DNA of 54,263 bases from Bacteroidota bacterium (GTDB taxonomy: Bacteria > Bacteroidota > Bacteroidia > JACCXN01). Positions within the stretch are counted from its first letter, which is position 1, and each line of letters opens with the position of its first letter. A program made the position numbers and the translations under genes. The notes beneath the pieces were generated by a model. The model saw only the letters and a list, made by a program, of their open reading frames with translations, had not been told where the DNA came from and searched no databases. This document shows, one piece after another, positions 10,281 through 19,570 of the stretch. The stretch lies in assembly GCA_013696965.1 (NCBI GenBank), contig JACCXN010000037.1, positions 1-54,263 on the forward strand. The letters run 5' to 3'.

Positions 10281-11876
10281 TTACTTAACCACCAGTTTCT
10301 CCTTTCCCTTTATCTCTTCTCCATCCATTATTACACATATGTAGGTTCCGGCAGGAAGGCCATTTAAGTTTACCTGTACATTGCGCTGCTGGTTTATCAA
10401 CCTATGCATTACTTCTTTTCCGTCAATGGAGAATAATGAAATGTGGGCATCTTTACCAAAATCCGCATCAAATTCAAACATGGCGGTATGGGATGCAGGG
10501 TTTGGAATTATGCTAAAGCCAGCCATATTTATTTGAGTTTCAGAAATGCCTACAGCTTCAATTTCAATTTTCCTTGTATGTGTATCTTTCCCGCAATCAT
10601 TTTCAGCTGTTAACTCCACCGTATATGTTCCAGGGCTGCTGTAGGTATAGGTTGGGCTTGAATCATCTGAAGAATTCCCATCGCCAAAATCCCAGCTAAA
10701 ACTTTTGGAGCGCTCAGAGCGGTTGTTAAAAGTAACTTTTAGCCCATTTGTTGAATAGTCAAAATCAGCATCTGGCGATGGGCAGGAGAGGTTGATTACT
10801 TTTGATTTTAAAGCCTCGCCACATTCATTTTTTGCTGTTAAGACAACTGTATAACCCGAAGCATCACTATAGGTATGGCTTGGGTTTTCAGAAGTGGAAG
10901 AATTGCCATCGCCAAAGGCCCAGTGATAAGAATCAGCATTTTTAGATTGATTTTTGAAATGAACCGTTAAGGCATCAATGCTAACTGTAAAGTTAGGGGC
11001 AGGGAAAGTGCAGCTTACGCGAATGTTTTTTGAAATTTCTTTCTCCCCACAATCGTTTCTGACAGTTAGTTTTACAGTATATTCACCATGTGATGCATAA
11101 GTATGTTGTGGATTTTCTGAACCTGAGGTATTTCCATCGCCAAAATCCCATTGAAAGGAGTCGGCATCCTTTGTCTCATTTGTAAAGCTTACTTTCAGGC
11201 CATCCCCGCTGTATGAGAAATTGGGTTCCGGTGCAGGGCATTTATATACGATTACTAGCTTTGGCCGCCTGGAAGCATTCTCATTATCACTGGAAGCAAA
11301 GTTAATCCTGCGGTAATAGTTCTCGTTCTTTAACCTAATCATAAATCCATGGGAAGTAGAAGGTTCCTCCAGCTTTTTCTTCACCATTTCAGTTACATCT
11401 ATGTCTTTATAATTTTTATCTGGGCTAGAGGTGCCTGGCATTTCAATAGCACCATCATTTGTTGTAGCTGGTTTATTATTCCATTTCACTGAATTCTCCT
11501 CCCATTGCTCTGTTATTCTTAATATGAGCCATGAATTATCACCCGAAAGCTCCGAGTGCCTTCCCAGCCCATTGTCTGCAGTTTGTTTATCAATGGCATA
11601 AAAAGACAACTTTGCGGAAATGATTTCAGGGCCTTCAGGAATTTCCCTGAGGTCGAAATCAATCAGGCTCCTGATCACTCCAGGATCACCCTGGAAAGTC
11701 CAAGCCATAGCTGCAAATTGTGGGTTGTCTCCATAATTTACATTCCGCTCCGACTGAAGCTCATGCACCAGTGCATCTTTCCCATCCCCGGGGCCAGGCT
11801 GCAGGGTAAGGGTTTTTTGGCACACTGCCATTAGTGGCAATAAAGCAATGGCAACTAATATTTTAATTGTTTTCAT
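10281..11876 (-). CDS. Secreted DNRLRE- and PKD-domain protein with T9SS sorting tail
   Basis: 531 residues. The ATG at 11876 is preferred over one 69 bp upstream because it puts a signal peptide (MKTIKILVAIALLPLMAVCQ) at the very N-terminus. Residues about 25-210 resemble a DNRLRE beta-sandwich (RSLIDFDL early, then RRPKLVIVYK at its end). Three PKD repeats follow, each with a W-x-FGDG core (WDFGDG, WAFGDG, WDFGDG) and an HTY or YTY strand. The last 85 or so residues are a type A T9SS tail (FSIIPNPASHTAMFEF, LPAGTYICV, KLVVK). It should be exported to the cell surface or medium. No catalytic domain is recognised, so its likely role is binding or adhesion to a polymer; the ligand is unknown. 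Confidence 0.88.
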   Translation of the reverse strand: MKTIKILVAIALLPLMAVCQKTLTLQPGPGDGKDALVHELQSERNVNYGDNPQFAAMAWTFQGDPGVIRSLIDFDLREIPEGPEIISAKLSFYAIDKQTADNGLGRHSELSGDNSWLILRITEQWEENSVKWNNKPATTNDGAIEMPGTSSPDKNYKDIDVTEMVKKKLEEPSTSHGFMIRLKNENYYRRINFASSDNENASRRPKLVIVYKCPAPEPNFSYSGDGLKVSFTNETKDADSFQWDFGDGNTSGSENPQHTYASHGEYTVKLTVRNDCGEKEISKNIRVSCTFPAPNFTVSIDALTVHFKNQSKNADSYHWAFGDGNSSTSENPSHTYSDASGYTVVLTAKNECGEALKSKVINLSCPSPDADFDYSTNGLKVTFNNRSERSKSFSWDFGDGNSSDDSSPTYTYSSPGTYTVELTAENDCGKDTHTRKIEIEAVGISETQINMAGFSIIPNPASHTAMFEFDADFGKDAHISLFSIDGKEVMHRLINQQRNVQVNLNGLPAGTYICVIMDGEEIKGKEKLVVK

Positions 11877-12572
11877 TTTTTCTTCATCTATTAATTCAGC
11901 AGCAACTTTCCTGTTTTGCTCTTGTTGTAATTTGTTGATAATCAAAATTTTTAAATACTAAGAAAGAATGTTGCCAAAAATAGAACCCTCTACAAATAAG
12001 CTAAGCCTGAGCTTTATAAAAAGAATTCAGCCTGTATATGAAGAATTAGTTGGACAATTTGAGGAGTTGATGGCCGGCAGTTGATGCCACAGTTTTCTTT
12101 CTCTTGCTCTTGCTCTCGCAAGATATCCGCTAGGACCACATGGGAGGAATTATAATGGAAGTTCCCAAATCCTGAAAGAACCACCTAAAAAAACTCCCTT
12201 TTCTCCTGCAAAATTTCGTGTGCTGCTATACAGATTTGGTGCGGGGCTTTCTACAATTTTTTTGTTTAAGGTTCTCATGACTTTGTAATTGCTGTACTAC
12301 ACCTGGAGCCTATAGATCAATGGGATATTATTTTGTAGCCAAAACTGTATCTTCCTCCGTTCCCGCAAATGTACTGTCAGGGCTACTTCCAAGCACATAA
12401 AATAGAAGCCTGTAACTTTCAACAAAAGGTGGAGTTAATAAAAAAGCCGGCTGGGTTTCCCGAGGCCACTGAAAAAGCTAATCCCGAAGGGATGATACAA
12501 TTATAGATTAATATTTTTAATTCCAGTTCAACCCCGGAGGGTGGGGTGATTTAAATCAAAGAAATTTAAAAT
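11877..12572. other. Non-coding stretch with one tiny open frame
   Basis: About 700 bases without a recognisable gene. A 38-codon frame at 11968-12084 (plus strand, starting MLPKIEPSTNKLSLSF) is open, but nothing identifies it. Near 12480-12545 there are short GC-rich inverted repeats (ATCCCgaaGGGAT, CCCCgga) like those often scattered between Bacteroidota genes. It looks like decayed DNA at the edge of the transposase relic. Confidence 0.4.
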
Positions 12573-13988
12573 TTAAATTCCCGCCATTTGATTTTTAAAC
12601 ACTGCGTTTCTCTTTTTTAAAAGGGAATTGCATAGGTTGTTTTTTTTCCATTCTTCAATGTCTTTTACAGTACAGTTCCCAATAGCGGCATTCACTTCTT
12701 TTATTGACAAGCTTGATGTAAAAGCTGGAATTATAAGCACTAAATCGGTTATTCCACTCATGGGGTTTTTGCTCAGTTCGTTTTTGTACTTCCCAAAGGT
12801 TGTCTCAATTATATCAGAGCAGCACAATACCTTTTCTTCCCTCTTACTTATTTGTTTTGCATTTTCTTTTAAGTAGAGTAATATGTATTGCTTAAATTGT
12901 TTCAGTTTTCCTGCTTTGCAATTCTTTAATATAGAGATGCATTTTGATTTTGTTTTCTTGCTTAACCCTTCGTTCTTAAGGATTATGGATATTTTTTCTA
13001 CCATTGACATCAATGCGTCCATTTCAATAATAAACCTTTCCTTTTCTTTTACCCATTGCAGTTGTACCTGTTCTTCTATTAATATATCATTGCGGCCCAG
13101 AGCCAATAAAGCTTTTATTCCCCATTTGCTTATGGTGTCGATATTTAAGAATCGTGCCTTAGAGCGTTGGTTTGGAGGAATCAAGTGAGCATTTTTGCTG
13201 CAACAAAGTTTAAATCTCATTTGTCCTGCTTTGCTTGCATAATCCTTAAAATCAGCATCATTTTTATACAGCCTTTCTAAGGCTAATGCTATTGCATGTG
13301 TAATGTCATACACATGATTGATTTTAGCCTTCTTTAGTCCACTTTTTAAGGTGCTGCCGGCATCTGTAACCACATAAATAACAGTCCCAAGTTTTTGTTT
13401 AACGATTTCCAGCTCATTAGCAATGTCTTCTCCAGTCCATCGTTCCTTTGATTTTACTACAATTGGCTTCATGTCTTGCAGCTTTAAAGGACGTGTAAAG
13501 TCTATTTTGCTCCTTCTGATACATAGGATCACAAGCACTTTTTCCTGGCCAATACCAATACTCTCATCTGCTATAATGATCCAATCATCCGCTTTTTCTT
13601 TGGGATACTCCAATTGACTGTATCCAATTTTCTTTACCCAAAGCATTGCTGTAGAAAACGATGGAGTGGATCGCGTGATATCTAAATACAAATTAAATGC
13701 AACGAAGACCTTACTCAAGCTACGAAACTACTTGATGTATTGATTTTAGCGGACAATATTAAATGTATAACCCCAGTACTGTAATGTGAGCGCCTAGATT
13801 TTTCTTTATTTAGAATCCTATTATCTTCTGGAGGTTTTTTTTAGCGTAGCAAATTCTTTGCTCAATTTATCTAAGTTGGTCTTATGCTTTACGGCTTTTA
13901 CTTTCCAACTATCTCTACTAATGCTTACTTCTTTGATCTTTTTTTTTAATCGCTTGCCGGTCTCTACAATTACCCCGGAATAAATTCA
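12573..13988 (-). pseudogene. Broken DDE-type transposase
   Basis: The main open part (12573 to about 13720) holds the catalytic core: IIADESIGIGQEK (first Asp), VVTDAGSTLKSGL (second Asp) and SDIIETTFGKYKN (Glu). Upstream in the same direction two further fragments belong to it. The first is a basic coiled-coil, ETGKRLKKKIKEV to KKTSRR, at about 13835-13988, ending at stop codons. The second reads RSHYSTGVIHLILSAK to SSFV, near 13730-13800, in a frame that joins the core if one base is restored near 13725. So the gene has at least one frameshift and several stop codons. Its only usable start for the core is a TTG. No terminal inverted repeats or target duplications could be found by eye. The IS family was not assigned. 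Confidence 0.8.
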
Positions 13989-14059
13989 TTCGATGACTAA
14001 GTAATCCTAAAACCTGTGATCCCCTTATTGCAGGAAGAAGAGCCGGAGCAAAATATTAC

Positions 14060-14096
14060 CCCCGGCCCTTTAGGTGTGGATGTTAGTTAGCCGGGG
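14060..14096 (-). terminator. GC-rich hairpin after T9SS tail remnant
   Basis: CCCCGGC (14060-14066) pairs perfectly with GCCGGGG (14090-14096), just downstream of the tail remnant on the minus strand and followed by a short T-rich run. It is probably the surviving terminator of the lost cargo gene. Confidence 0.45.
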
Positions 14097-14098
14097 AT

Positions 14099-14191
14099 TT
14101 ACCTAACAACCAACTTTCTTCTTACTATTTCGCCTCCAGTTTGTATTTCAATAAAATAAATGTCGGCAGCAATGCCATTTAAAAAAGTTCT
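14099..14191 (-). pseudogene. Second orphan T9SS sorting-tail fragment (30 codons)
   Basis: Reading minus, the frame gives LNGIAADIYFIEIQT and ends RRKLVVR before the stop, the pattern of the last two strands of a type A T9SS tail. An in-frame stop lies immediately upstream, and the sequence beyond it no longer resembles a tail. The rest of the cargo gene is gone, apparently cut off where the transposase relic region begins. Confidence 0.65.
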
Positions 14192-14462
14192 TTAGATACT
14201 ATTGTATAAGACTTTACAGCCATTGATTAAGTTTGTATAATCATGCCCGACAATCACAAAAAGTACAATCAAAGTCCCAACAATTAGATTTGTTAAATGT
14301 GTTGATTGGTATTTTTTTGTTTTCTCAATAGGAAAGTTTAATGATTTTTAAATTATTTTGTAAATAATTATTATGGGAACAAAATCAGATAAAACCTTCC
14401 AAGTAATACAGGAAAACCTTCTGGAATAAATTGATTGCGGATAAAATATGGAGAATTTTCTA
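14192..14462. other. Intergenic DNA before tRNA-Ser
   Basis: AT-rich, with no recognised gene. An 18-codon frame beginning MGTKSDKTFQ at 14373 (plus) is too short to support. I see no attachment-site duplication of the tRNA end here. Confidence 0.35.
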
Positions 14463-14500
14463 AATAAAAAAGCCCAACAGATTGAAATTAATCCATTGGG
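14463..14500 (-). terminator. Intrinsic terminator of tRNA-Ser
   Basis: On the minus strand, CCCAA..GATT pairs with AATC..TTGGG (14500-14473) and is followed by CTTTTTTATTT. It lies 13 bases past the tRNA 3' end. Confidence 0.7.
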
Positions 14501-14512
14501 TTTTTCATTGGG

Positions 14513-14597
14513 CGGAGAGAGAGGGATTCGAACCCCCGGTGGTATAACCCACAACGGTTTTCAAGACCGCCGCATTAAACCGCTCTGCCATCTCTCC
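14513..14597 (-). tRNA. tRNA-Ser (anticodon UGA)
   Basis: An 85-nt cloverleaf. Acceptor arms GGAGAGA (14597-14591) and TCTCTCC (14520-14514) pair over 7 bp, with discriminator G at 14513. The anticodon stem-loop CGGTCTTGAAAACCG places TGA in the loop. A long variable arm and the T-loop GGTTCGAATCC are present. CCA is not encoded (CCC follows), so it must be added after transcription. It separates the decayed accessory stretch on its left from core genes on its right. Confidence 0.95.
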
Positions 14598-14862
14598 GGG
14601 CGCAAAATTACAATAATTTTGAAACCACAGCGAAATTTTTTAATTTAATTCCCGTTATTCTCTGATACACGTGATTTTGAGCGATTTATTTTTTATTCTT
14701 TTCAAATAAATTTTCCTGCTAATGAATATATCACACATTAAGATTTTTCAAACGCTCTTTTTATTTTATATATTAGTACCCGATTTTATTCTTTGAAGTA
14801 ATAAATTCAATTAAAAAAAATAAAACCTAATTTCTTTTACAAGTAAGTTAAAAAATCCTCCC

Positions 14863-16332
14863 ATGAAAAAAACATTACAAATCCTTTGTTTATTCTTTTT
14901 TGTGTTTTTGTTAAAGGCAAATGCAAAAAATGTGGAGACTTATTTTAATTATTGCACATTCAATATTCCTGGTGAAGGGCCTTATCTTGAAACCTATCTC
15001 TCTGTTATAGGAAATTCACTTGAATATGTAAAGATGCCAAATAATAAATTAAAGGCCCAGGTTGAAATCACAATTGTAATTAAAGAGAAGGATAAAGTTA
15101 TCGATTTTAAAAAATTCATCCTCTCAAGTCCCGAAGTTAGTGATTCAACCCAAGAGTTTCCTAACTTTATTGATCTGCAACGTTTCTCCATCCCCAATGG
15201 AAGCTATGAAATGGAAGTTGAAATTATTGATTTAAACAATAAAACGGAAAAACAATTCATGATTTCTGAATCAGTGCTAATTAATTATTTACCCAATGAA
15301 ATCCTTTTTTCTGATATTCAACTTATAGAATCCTATACCAAAACAGAAAAACCGAATATTTTGACTAAAAGCGGTTATGATCTTGTTCCTTATGTCTCTT
15401 ATTTTTATCCAAAGACATTGAAGAATATTACCTTTTACGCAGAAATTTACAATACTTTAAAGGTATTGGGAATCGATGAGAAATTTGTTGTGAGTTATTT
15501 TATTGAAACTGCAGAATCAAATATAAAATTCTCGAATTACAATATTATTGTAAGGAAAACCAGCAGTGAAGTAATTATAGTCTTTGGGAATTTTAACATT
15601 GAAAAACTTCCTTCTGGAAATTACAATCTTGTAATTGAAACAAGGAATAAGGAAAATGAATTAATCAGTTCCAAAAAAGTAATTTTTCAGCGTAGCAATA
15701 AGGATGTAGAATTCAATGAGCAAGATATAGCAAATATAAGGATTGAGGAGAGTTTTGTGTCAAAAATGACAAATCAGGATACTCTTGCCGAACATATTCG
15801 TTCTTTAAGGCCAATTTCTTCCCAGCTTGAAAAAACCTTTGCTGACAATCAACTGCGGTCTTCAGATTTGGAATTCAAACAGAAATTTTTCTTTAATTTC
15901 TGGAACAGCAGAAATCCTGTTAATCCTGAACAAGCCTGGCTGGATTATTATAAAATTGTAAAAAGTGTTGATAAAAGCTTCGGATCCAAATTAAAAAAAG
16001 GATATTCCACCGACAGAGGAAGGGTATTTCTGCAATATGGGGCCCCAAATACAATTTCGCAACAATACAATGAACCCAGTGCATATCCTTATGAAGTCTG
16101 GCATTACTACCACATTGAAAAATTCAATAACAGAAAGTTTGTTTTTTACAATCCTGATTTGGGCACAAATGATTTCCCTTTGTTGCATTCCGATCTTTTT
16201 GGTGAAATAAACAATCCGCGTTGGCAATTAATGCTTCACAAGAGAAACCACCAAGTCCTGGACCTTGATATGAACAGCCCTGATTCTCATTATGGTGGAA
16301 ATTCAGAAGAATTATTTCAACTTCCAAGATAA
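14863..16332 (+). CDS. Secreted GWxTD-domain protein
   Basis: 489 residues, with a signal peptide (MKKTLQILCLFFFVFLLKANA). The C-terminal third carries the GWxTD-type region: FNFWNSRNPVNPEQAW, STDRGRVFLQYGAPNTI and YEVWHYYHI. The middle is beta-rich with no catalytic motif I recognise. Family members are exported proteins of unknown function, common in Bacteroidota. It is followed 44 bp later by a glycosyltransferase on the same strand and may be cotranscribed with it. Function unassigned. Confidence 0.8.
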   Translation: MKKTLQILCLFFFVFLLKANAKNVETYFNYCTFNIPGEGPYLETYLSVIGNSLEYVKMPNNKLKAQVEITIVIKEKDKVIDFKKFILSSPEVSDSTQEFPNFIDLQRFSIPNGSYEMEVEIIDLNNKTEKQFMISESVLINYLPNEILFSDIQLIESYTKTEKPNILTKSGYDLVPYVSYFYPKTLKNITFYAEIYNTLKVLGIDEKFVVSYFIETAESNIKFSNYNIIVRKTSSEVIIVFGNFNIEKLPSGNYNLVIETRNKENELISSKKVIFQRSNKDVEFNEQDIANIRIEESFVSKMTNQDTLAEHIRSLRPISSQLEKTFADNQLRSSDLEFKQKFFFNFWNSRNPVNPEQAWLDYYKIVKSVDKSFGSKLKKGYSTDRGRVFLQYGAPNTISQQYNEPSAYPYEVWHYYHIEKFNNRKFVFYNPDLGTNDFPLLHSDLFGEINNPRWQLMLHKRNHQVLDLDMNSPDSHYGGNSEELFQLPR

Positions 16333-16376
16333 TTGTGTACATCTTTGCAGCCCCATTAGCCCCTTAGTTAGTACAA

Positions 16377-17387
16377 ATGACAAAAGTTGCAATAGTAATT
16401 CTAAACTGGAACGGCAAACAACATCTTGAAAAATTTCTCCCTTTTGTACTTGGCAATAATATGCAAGGCACAGAGATTTATGTTGCCGATAACGCTTCAA
16501 CCGATAATTCCATTGCTTTTGTTAAAGAGAACTATCCGGAAATTAAGATCATTCAAAATTCCACAAATGAAGGCTTTGCAAAGGGTTATAATGATGCGCT
16601 GAAACATGTTAATGCCCAATATTATATTTTGCTTAATTCCGATGTTGAAGTAACGCCAAATTGGATTAAACCAATTATCGATTTAATGGATGGGGATGAA
16701 AAAATTGCCGCTTGCCAGCCCAAAATAAAATCATTCACCAATAAAGAGTATTTCGAACATGCAGGGGCTGCCGGTGGTTTTATCGATAGTTTTGGTTACG
16801 CTTTTTGCAGGGGAAGAATTTTTGACACTACTGAAAAAGACATCGGTCAATATGAGGATATTAGGGAAATATTCTGGGCAACGGGTGCATGCATGTTCAT
16901 ACGAGCGAAATGTTTTATAAATGCCGGAGGATTTGATGCCGATTTCTTTGCTCACATGGAAGAAATAGATTTATGTTGGCGTTTAAAAAACCAGGGATAT
17001 AAAATTTATTACACCCCCTACTCCACCGTTTATCACCTGGGTGGAGGAACCCTGGATTACAAAAGCCCGAGGAAGACTTTTTTGAATTTCCGGAACAGTC
17101 TTTACATGTTATACAAAAACCTATCCTCCTTTAAACTAATTCCTTTGTTATGCTTTCGTTTAGTTTTAGATGGTATTGCAGGATTGAAATTTTTATTTGA
17201 GGGAAAGTTCAGCCATTTTCTTGCAGTAATTAAAGCTCATCTCAGCTTTTATGCAAATGTGAAAAAGCTGAGAAAAAAAAGGATGAAAGAATTTAAAAAT
17301 CAAGATTTTCAAGGATTTTATAAAGGTAGTATCATAGTGGATTACTATTTAAAACAAAAGAAAAAATTCAGTGAAATTTATAAATAA
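16377..17387 (+). CDS. Family 2 glycosyltransferase
   Basis: 336 residues of rhamnosyltransferase/WbbL-like GT2 type. The N-terminal nucleotide-sugar fold shows VAIVILNWNGKQ, YVADNASTDNS, NEGFAKGYNDA and the metal-binding LLNSDVEV, with the acceptor-site MEEIDLCWRLKNQGYKI near residue 195. The C-terminus (about 240-280) is hydrophobic and followed by a basic stretch, consistent with membrane association. It probably adds a sugar in surface-polysaccharide or glycolipid synthesis; donor and acceptor cannot be read from the sequence. No other sugar genes adjoin it. Confidence 0.9.
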   Translation: MTKVAIVILNWNGKQHLEKFLPFVLGNNMQGTEIYVADNASTDNSIAFVKENYPEIKIIQNSTNEGFAKGYNDALKHVNAQYYILLNSDVEVTPNWIKPIIDLMDGDEKIAACQPKIKSFTNKEYFEHAGAAGGFIDSFGYAFCRGRIFDTTEKDIGQYEDIREIFWATGACMFIRAKCFINAGGFDADFFAHMEEIDLCWRLKNQGYKIYYTPYSTVYHLGGGTLDYKSPRKTFLNFRNSLYMLYKNLSSFKLIPLLCFRLVLDGIAGLKFLFEGKFSHFLAVIKAHLSFYANVKKLRKKRMKEFKNQDFQGFYKGSIIVDYYLKQKKKFSEIYK

Positions 17388-17441
17388 ATTGAGCACGTTT
17401 AATAAAATCACTTATTTTAGCTGATAAGAATTGTATAAAAG

Positions 17442-19556
17442 ATGAAAAAATTATTACTATTCGCATTGTTTTTTATACCATTTAGCATCCAGGCTTCAAT
17501 TAATTTGGTTTATATTCCCGTTGATGGTGGGAATTTTAAAGAAAATTTATCCCTTGGAAAAAACGCCTCTGTGTTTGAGGACAAAAACAGAACTATTACC
17601 ATTGATTCGCTCCTACTCTTTCCTGATAATTATCAATTTAAAAACACAAATTCAGATAACCTCAATATTGGTTTTACATCTTCGAATTATTGGTTGAAAA
17701 TCAATTTAAAATCAAGCTCAGATTTTCCTGAATATTTTTTCCTGGAAACTGCCAAACCTGTTACCAATCTTGCAGAATTATACTTTCCTGACAAACAAGG
17801 AAATTATTGGATGAAAGTTTCCGGTGATGATAGAAACTTTGATAAAAAGGATGTTCTGCACCGTTCCACACTTTTCAGCCTTCCATTATATCCAAACAAT
17901 GAAGCCACTATTTACATCAAACTCTTTACCGATGGTGAAGTATTATCCCTGCCTCTAAAATTATGGAAGCCTGAAGGACTTAGGCTTAAGGATTACCACG
18001 AACAGTATATATTCGGATTTTTTTATGGAGTTTTGTTCTTTGTAGTCCTTATTTTCATGTTCTTTTACTTTGCTCTTAAGGAAAATTCTTTTCTATACTA
18101 CGTGTTATTTGTTATTTCAGTTGGCCTTTTGCAATTCTCTTTAGATGGGTATACCATGCAATTCATCACTCCATATTCTCCCTGGCTAGGCCATAGACTT
18201 GTTCCCCTGACTGCATGCCTAAGCCTTATTTTTGTTCTGCTTCATGCAAAGGTCTATTTAGATACAAAGCATAATTTACCTGTTTTCAATAAAATTTTCA
18301 ATGGGTTTATTCTTGTGGCTTTAATTATTGCAAGCGTTTCATTTACCCGGGGATTTCTTTATACAATGATATTTCCTGTTATAAATGTTATTGTTTTGTT
18401 TTCAAATTTAACTGTAATAGCCGCTGTGGTTTTAGCATTAAAAAAGAAAGTAAAAGTTAATTTGTTTTACCTCACTGCATTTGTTTTTCTAATGCTGGGA
18501 GCAATCACCTTTATTTCAGGGAATGTGAACCTGATTGAAAACAACCATTATATTGAAAATGCATTAAAATTCGGATCAGGCATTCAGGTAATATTTCTTT
18601 CTTTTGCAATGGCAGGAAGATACCGGAGTTTGCAAATGGAAAAAGAAAATGCCCAGGCTGCAACCCTTGAAAAGCTTGAAGAAATGAATAAGCTAAAGGA
18701 TTCGGTTAATATTGAATTGGAAAAACAAGTAAAAGAAAGAACCTTTGAAATTAACCAGCAAAAAGAAGAAATTGAAAATAAAAACAAAGATATTACCGAC
18801 AGTATTAATTATGCAAAAAGGATCCAAAAGGCCATTTTACCCGAAGAGTCTAAATTAAAAGCATACTTTGCTGATTCTTTCATTTTATTTAAGCCAAAAG
18901 ATATTGTAAGCGGTGATTTTTATTGGTTTAATTCCTGTAACCACCTTGATCAACAAAAATTCATTGTTGCTGCCGCTGATTGCACAGGTCATGGTGTTCC
19001 TGGAGCTTTTTTGAGTATGATTGGGAATTCTTTTCTTAACCAAATTGTGAATGAAAAAAACATTTCAGTACCAAGTGAAATTCTTGAGCATTTAAGAAAA
19101 GGAATTATTTATGCCCTAAAACAAAAAGGAGAACAAGGCGAAAACAAGGATGGAATGGACATTGCTCTTATTAGTATTGACACAAAGAAAATGATTTTAA
19201 ATTTCTCAGGAGCTCAAAACCCTCTATACCTGATTAGAAATAATTTAGTAGAACAAATAAAAGGAGATAAATTTCCAATAGGAGTTTACCCCGGCAGTGA
19301 ACTCAATGCTTTTACCAATAATGAAATTGGCCTTCAAAAAGGTGATTTGGTGTATATATTTACTGATGGATATGCCGATCAGTTCGGGGGGCCAAAAGGA
19401 AAGAAATTTAAATATAAACAACTCCAGGAACTTCTACTTTCCATGCAGGATAAAGCTATGGAGGAACAAAAAGAATTACTGGATAATACCTTTGAAATGT
19501 ATAGAGGAGAATTAAACCAGGTTGATGATATTTTGATAATTGGAATTAGAATTTAA
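17442..19556 (+). CDS. 7TM-DISM receptor fused to SpoIIE/PP2C-type serine phosphatase
   Basis: 704 residues. A signal peptide (1-18) is followed by an extracytoplasmic 7TMR-DISMED2-like beta domain (about 35-180), seven membrane helices (about 185-390), a coiled coil (about 395-460), and a cytoplasmic SpoIIE phosphatase (about 475-704). The metal-binding motifs are intact: VSGDFYWF, ADCTGHGVPGAF, NKDGMDIAL, IFTDGYADQFGG and VDDILIIG. It should sense an external carbohydrate or similar ligand and dephosphorylate a regulatory protein, as SpoIIE and RsbU do with anti-anti-sigma factors; no such partner gene lies nearby. It is followed 14 bp later by a second SpoIIE phosphatase, so the two probably form an operon. 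Confidence 0.9.
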   Translation: MKKLLLFALFFIPFSIQASINLVYIPVDGGNFKENLSLGKNASVFEDKNRTITIDSLLLFPDNYQFKNTNSDNLNIGFTSSNYWLKINLKSSSDFPEYFFLETAKPVTNLAELYFPDKQGNYWMKVSGDDRNFDKKDVLHRSTLFSLPLYPNNEATIYIKLFTDGEVLSLPLKLWKPEGLRLKDYHEQYIFGFFYGVLFFVVLIFMFFYFALKENSFLYYVLFVISVGLLQFSLDGYTMQFITPYSPWLGHRLVPLTACLSLIFVLLHAKVYLDTKHNLPVFNKIFNGFILVALIIASVSFTRGFLYTMIFPVINVIVLFSNLTVIAAVVLALKKKVKVNLFYLTAFVFLMLGAITFISGNVNLIENNHYIENALKFGSGIQVIFLSFAMAGRYRSLQMEKENAQAATLEKLEEMNKLKDSVNIELEKQVKERTFEINQQKEEIENKNKDITDSINYAKRIQKAILPEESKLKAYFADSFILFKPKDIVSGDFYWFNSCNHLDQQKFIVAAADCTGHGVPGAFLSMIGNSFLNQIVNEKNISVPSEILEHLRKGIIYALKQKGEQGENKDGMDIALISIDTKKMILNFSGAQNPLYLIRNNLVEQIKGDKFPIGVYPGSELNAFTNNEIGLQKGDLVYIFTDGYADQFGGPKGKKFKYKQLQELLLSMQDKAMEEQKELLDNTFEMYRGELNQVDDILIIGIRI

Positions 19557-19570
19557 TAAATCTAATACCC

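Noticed and set aside
11968-12084. 38-codon frame as a small gene
   Set aside because: It has no recognisable family or clear promoter and lies in decayed DNA; noted only in the intergenic entry.
14373-14429. 18-codon frame starting MGTKSDKTFQ
   Set aside because: Too short and without supporting signals.
14448-14648. Open frames on both strands over the tRNA-Ser gene
   Set aside because: They read through a complete tRNA cloverleaf and its terminator, so they are not proteins.
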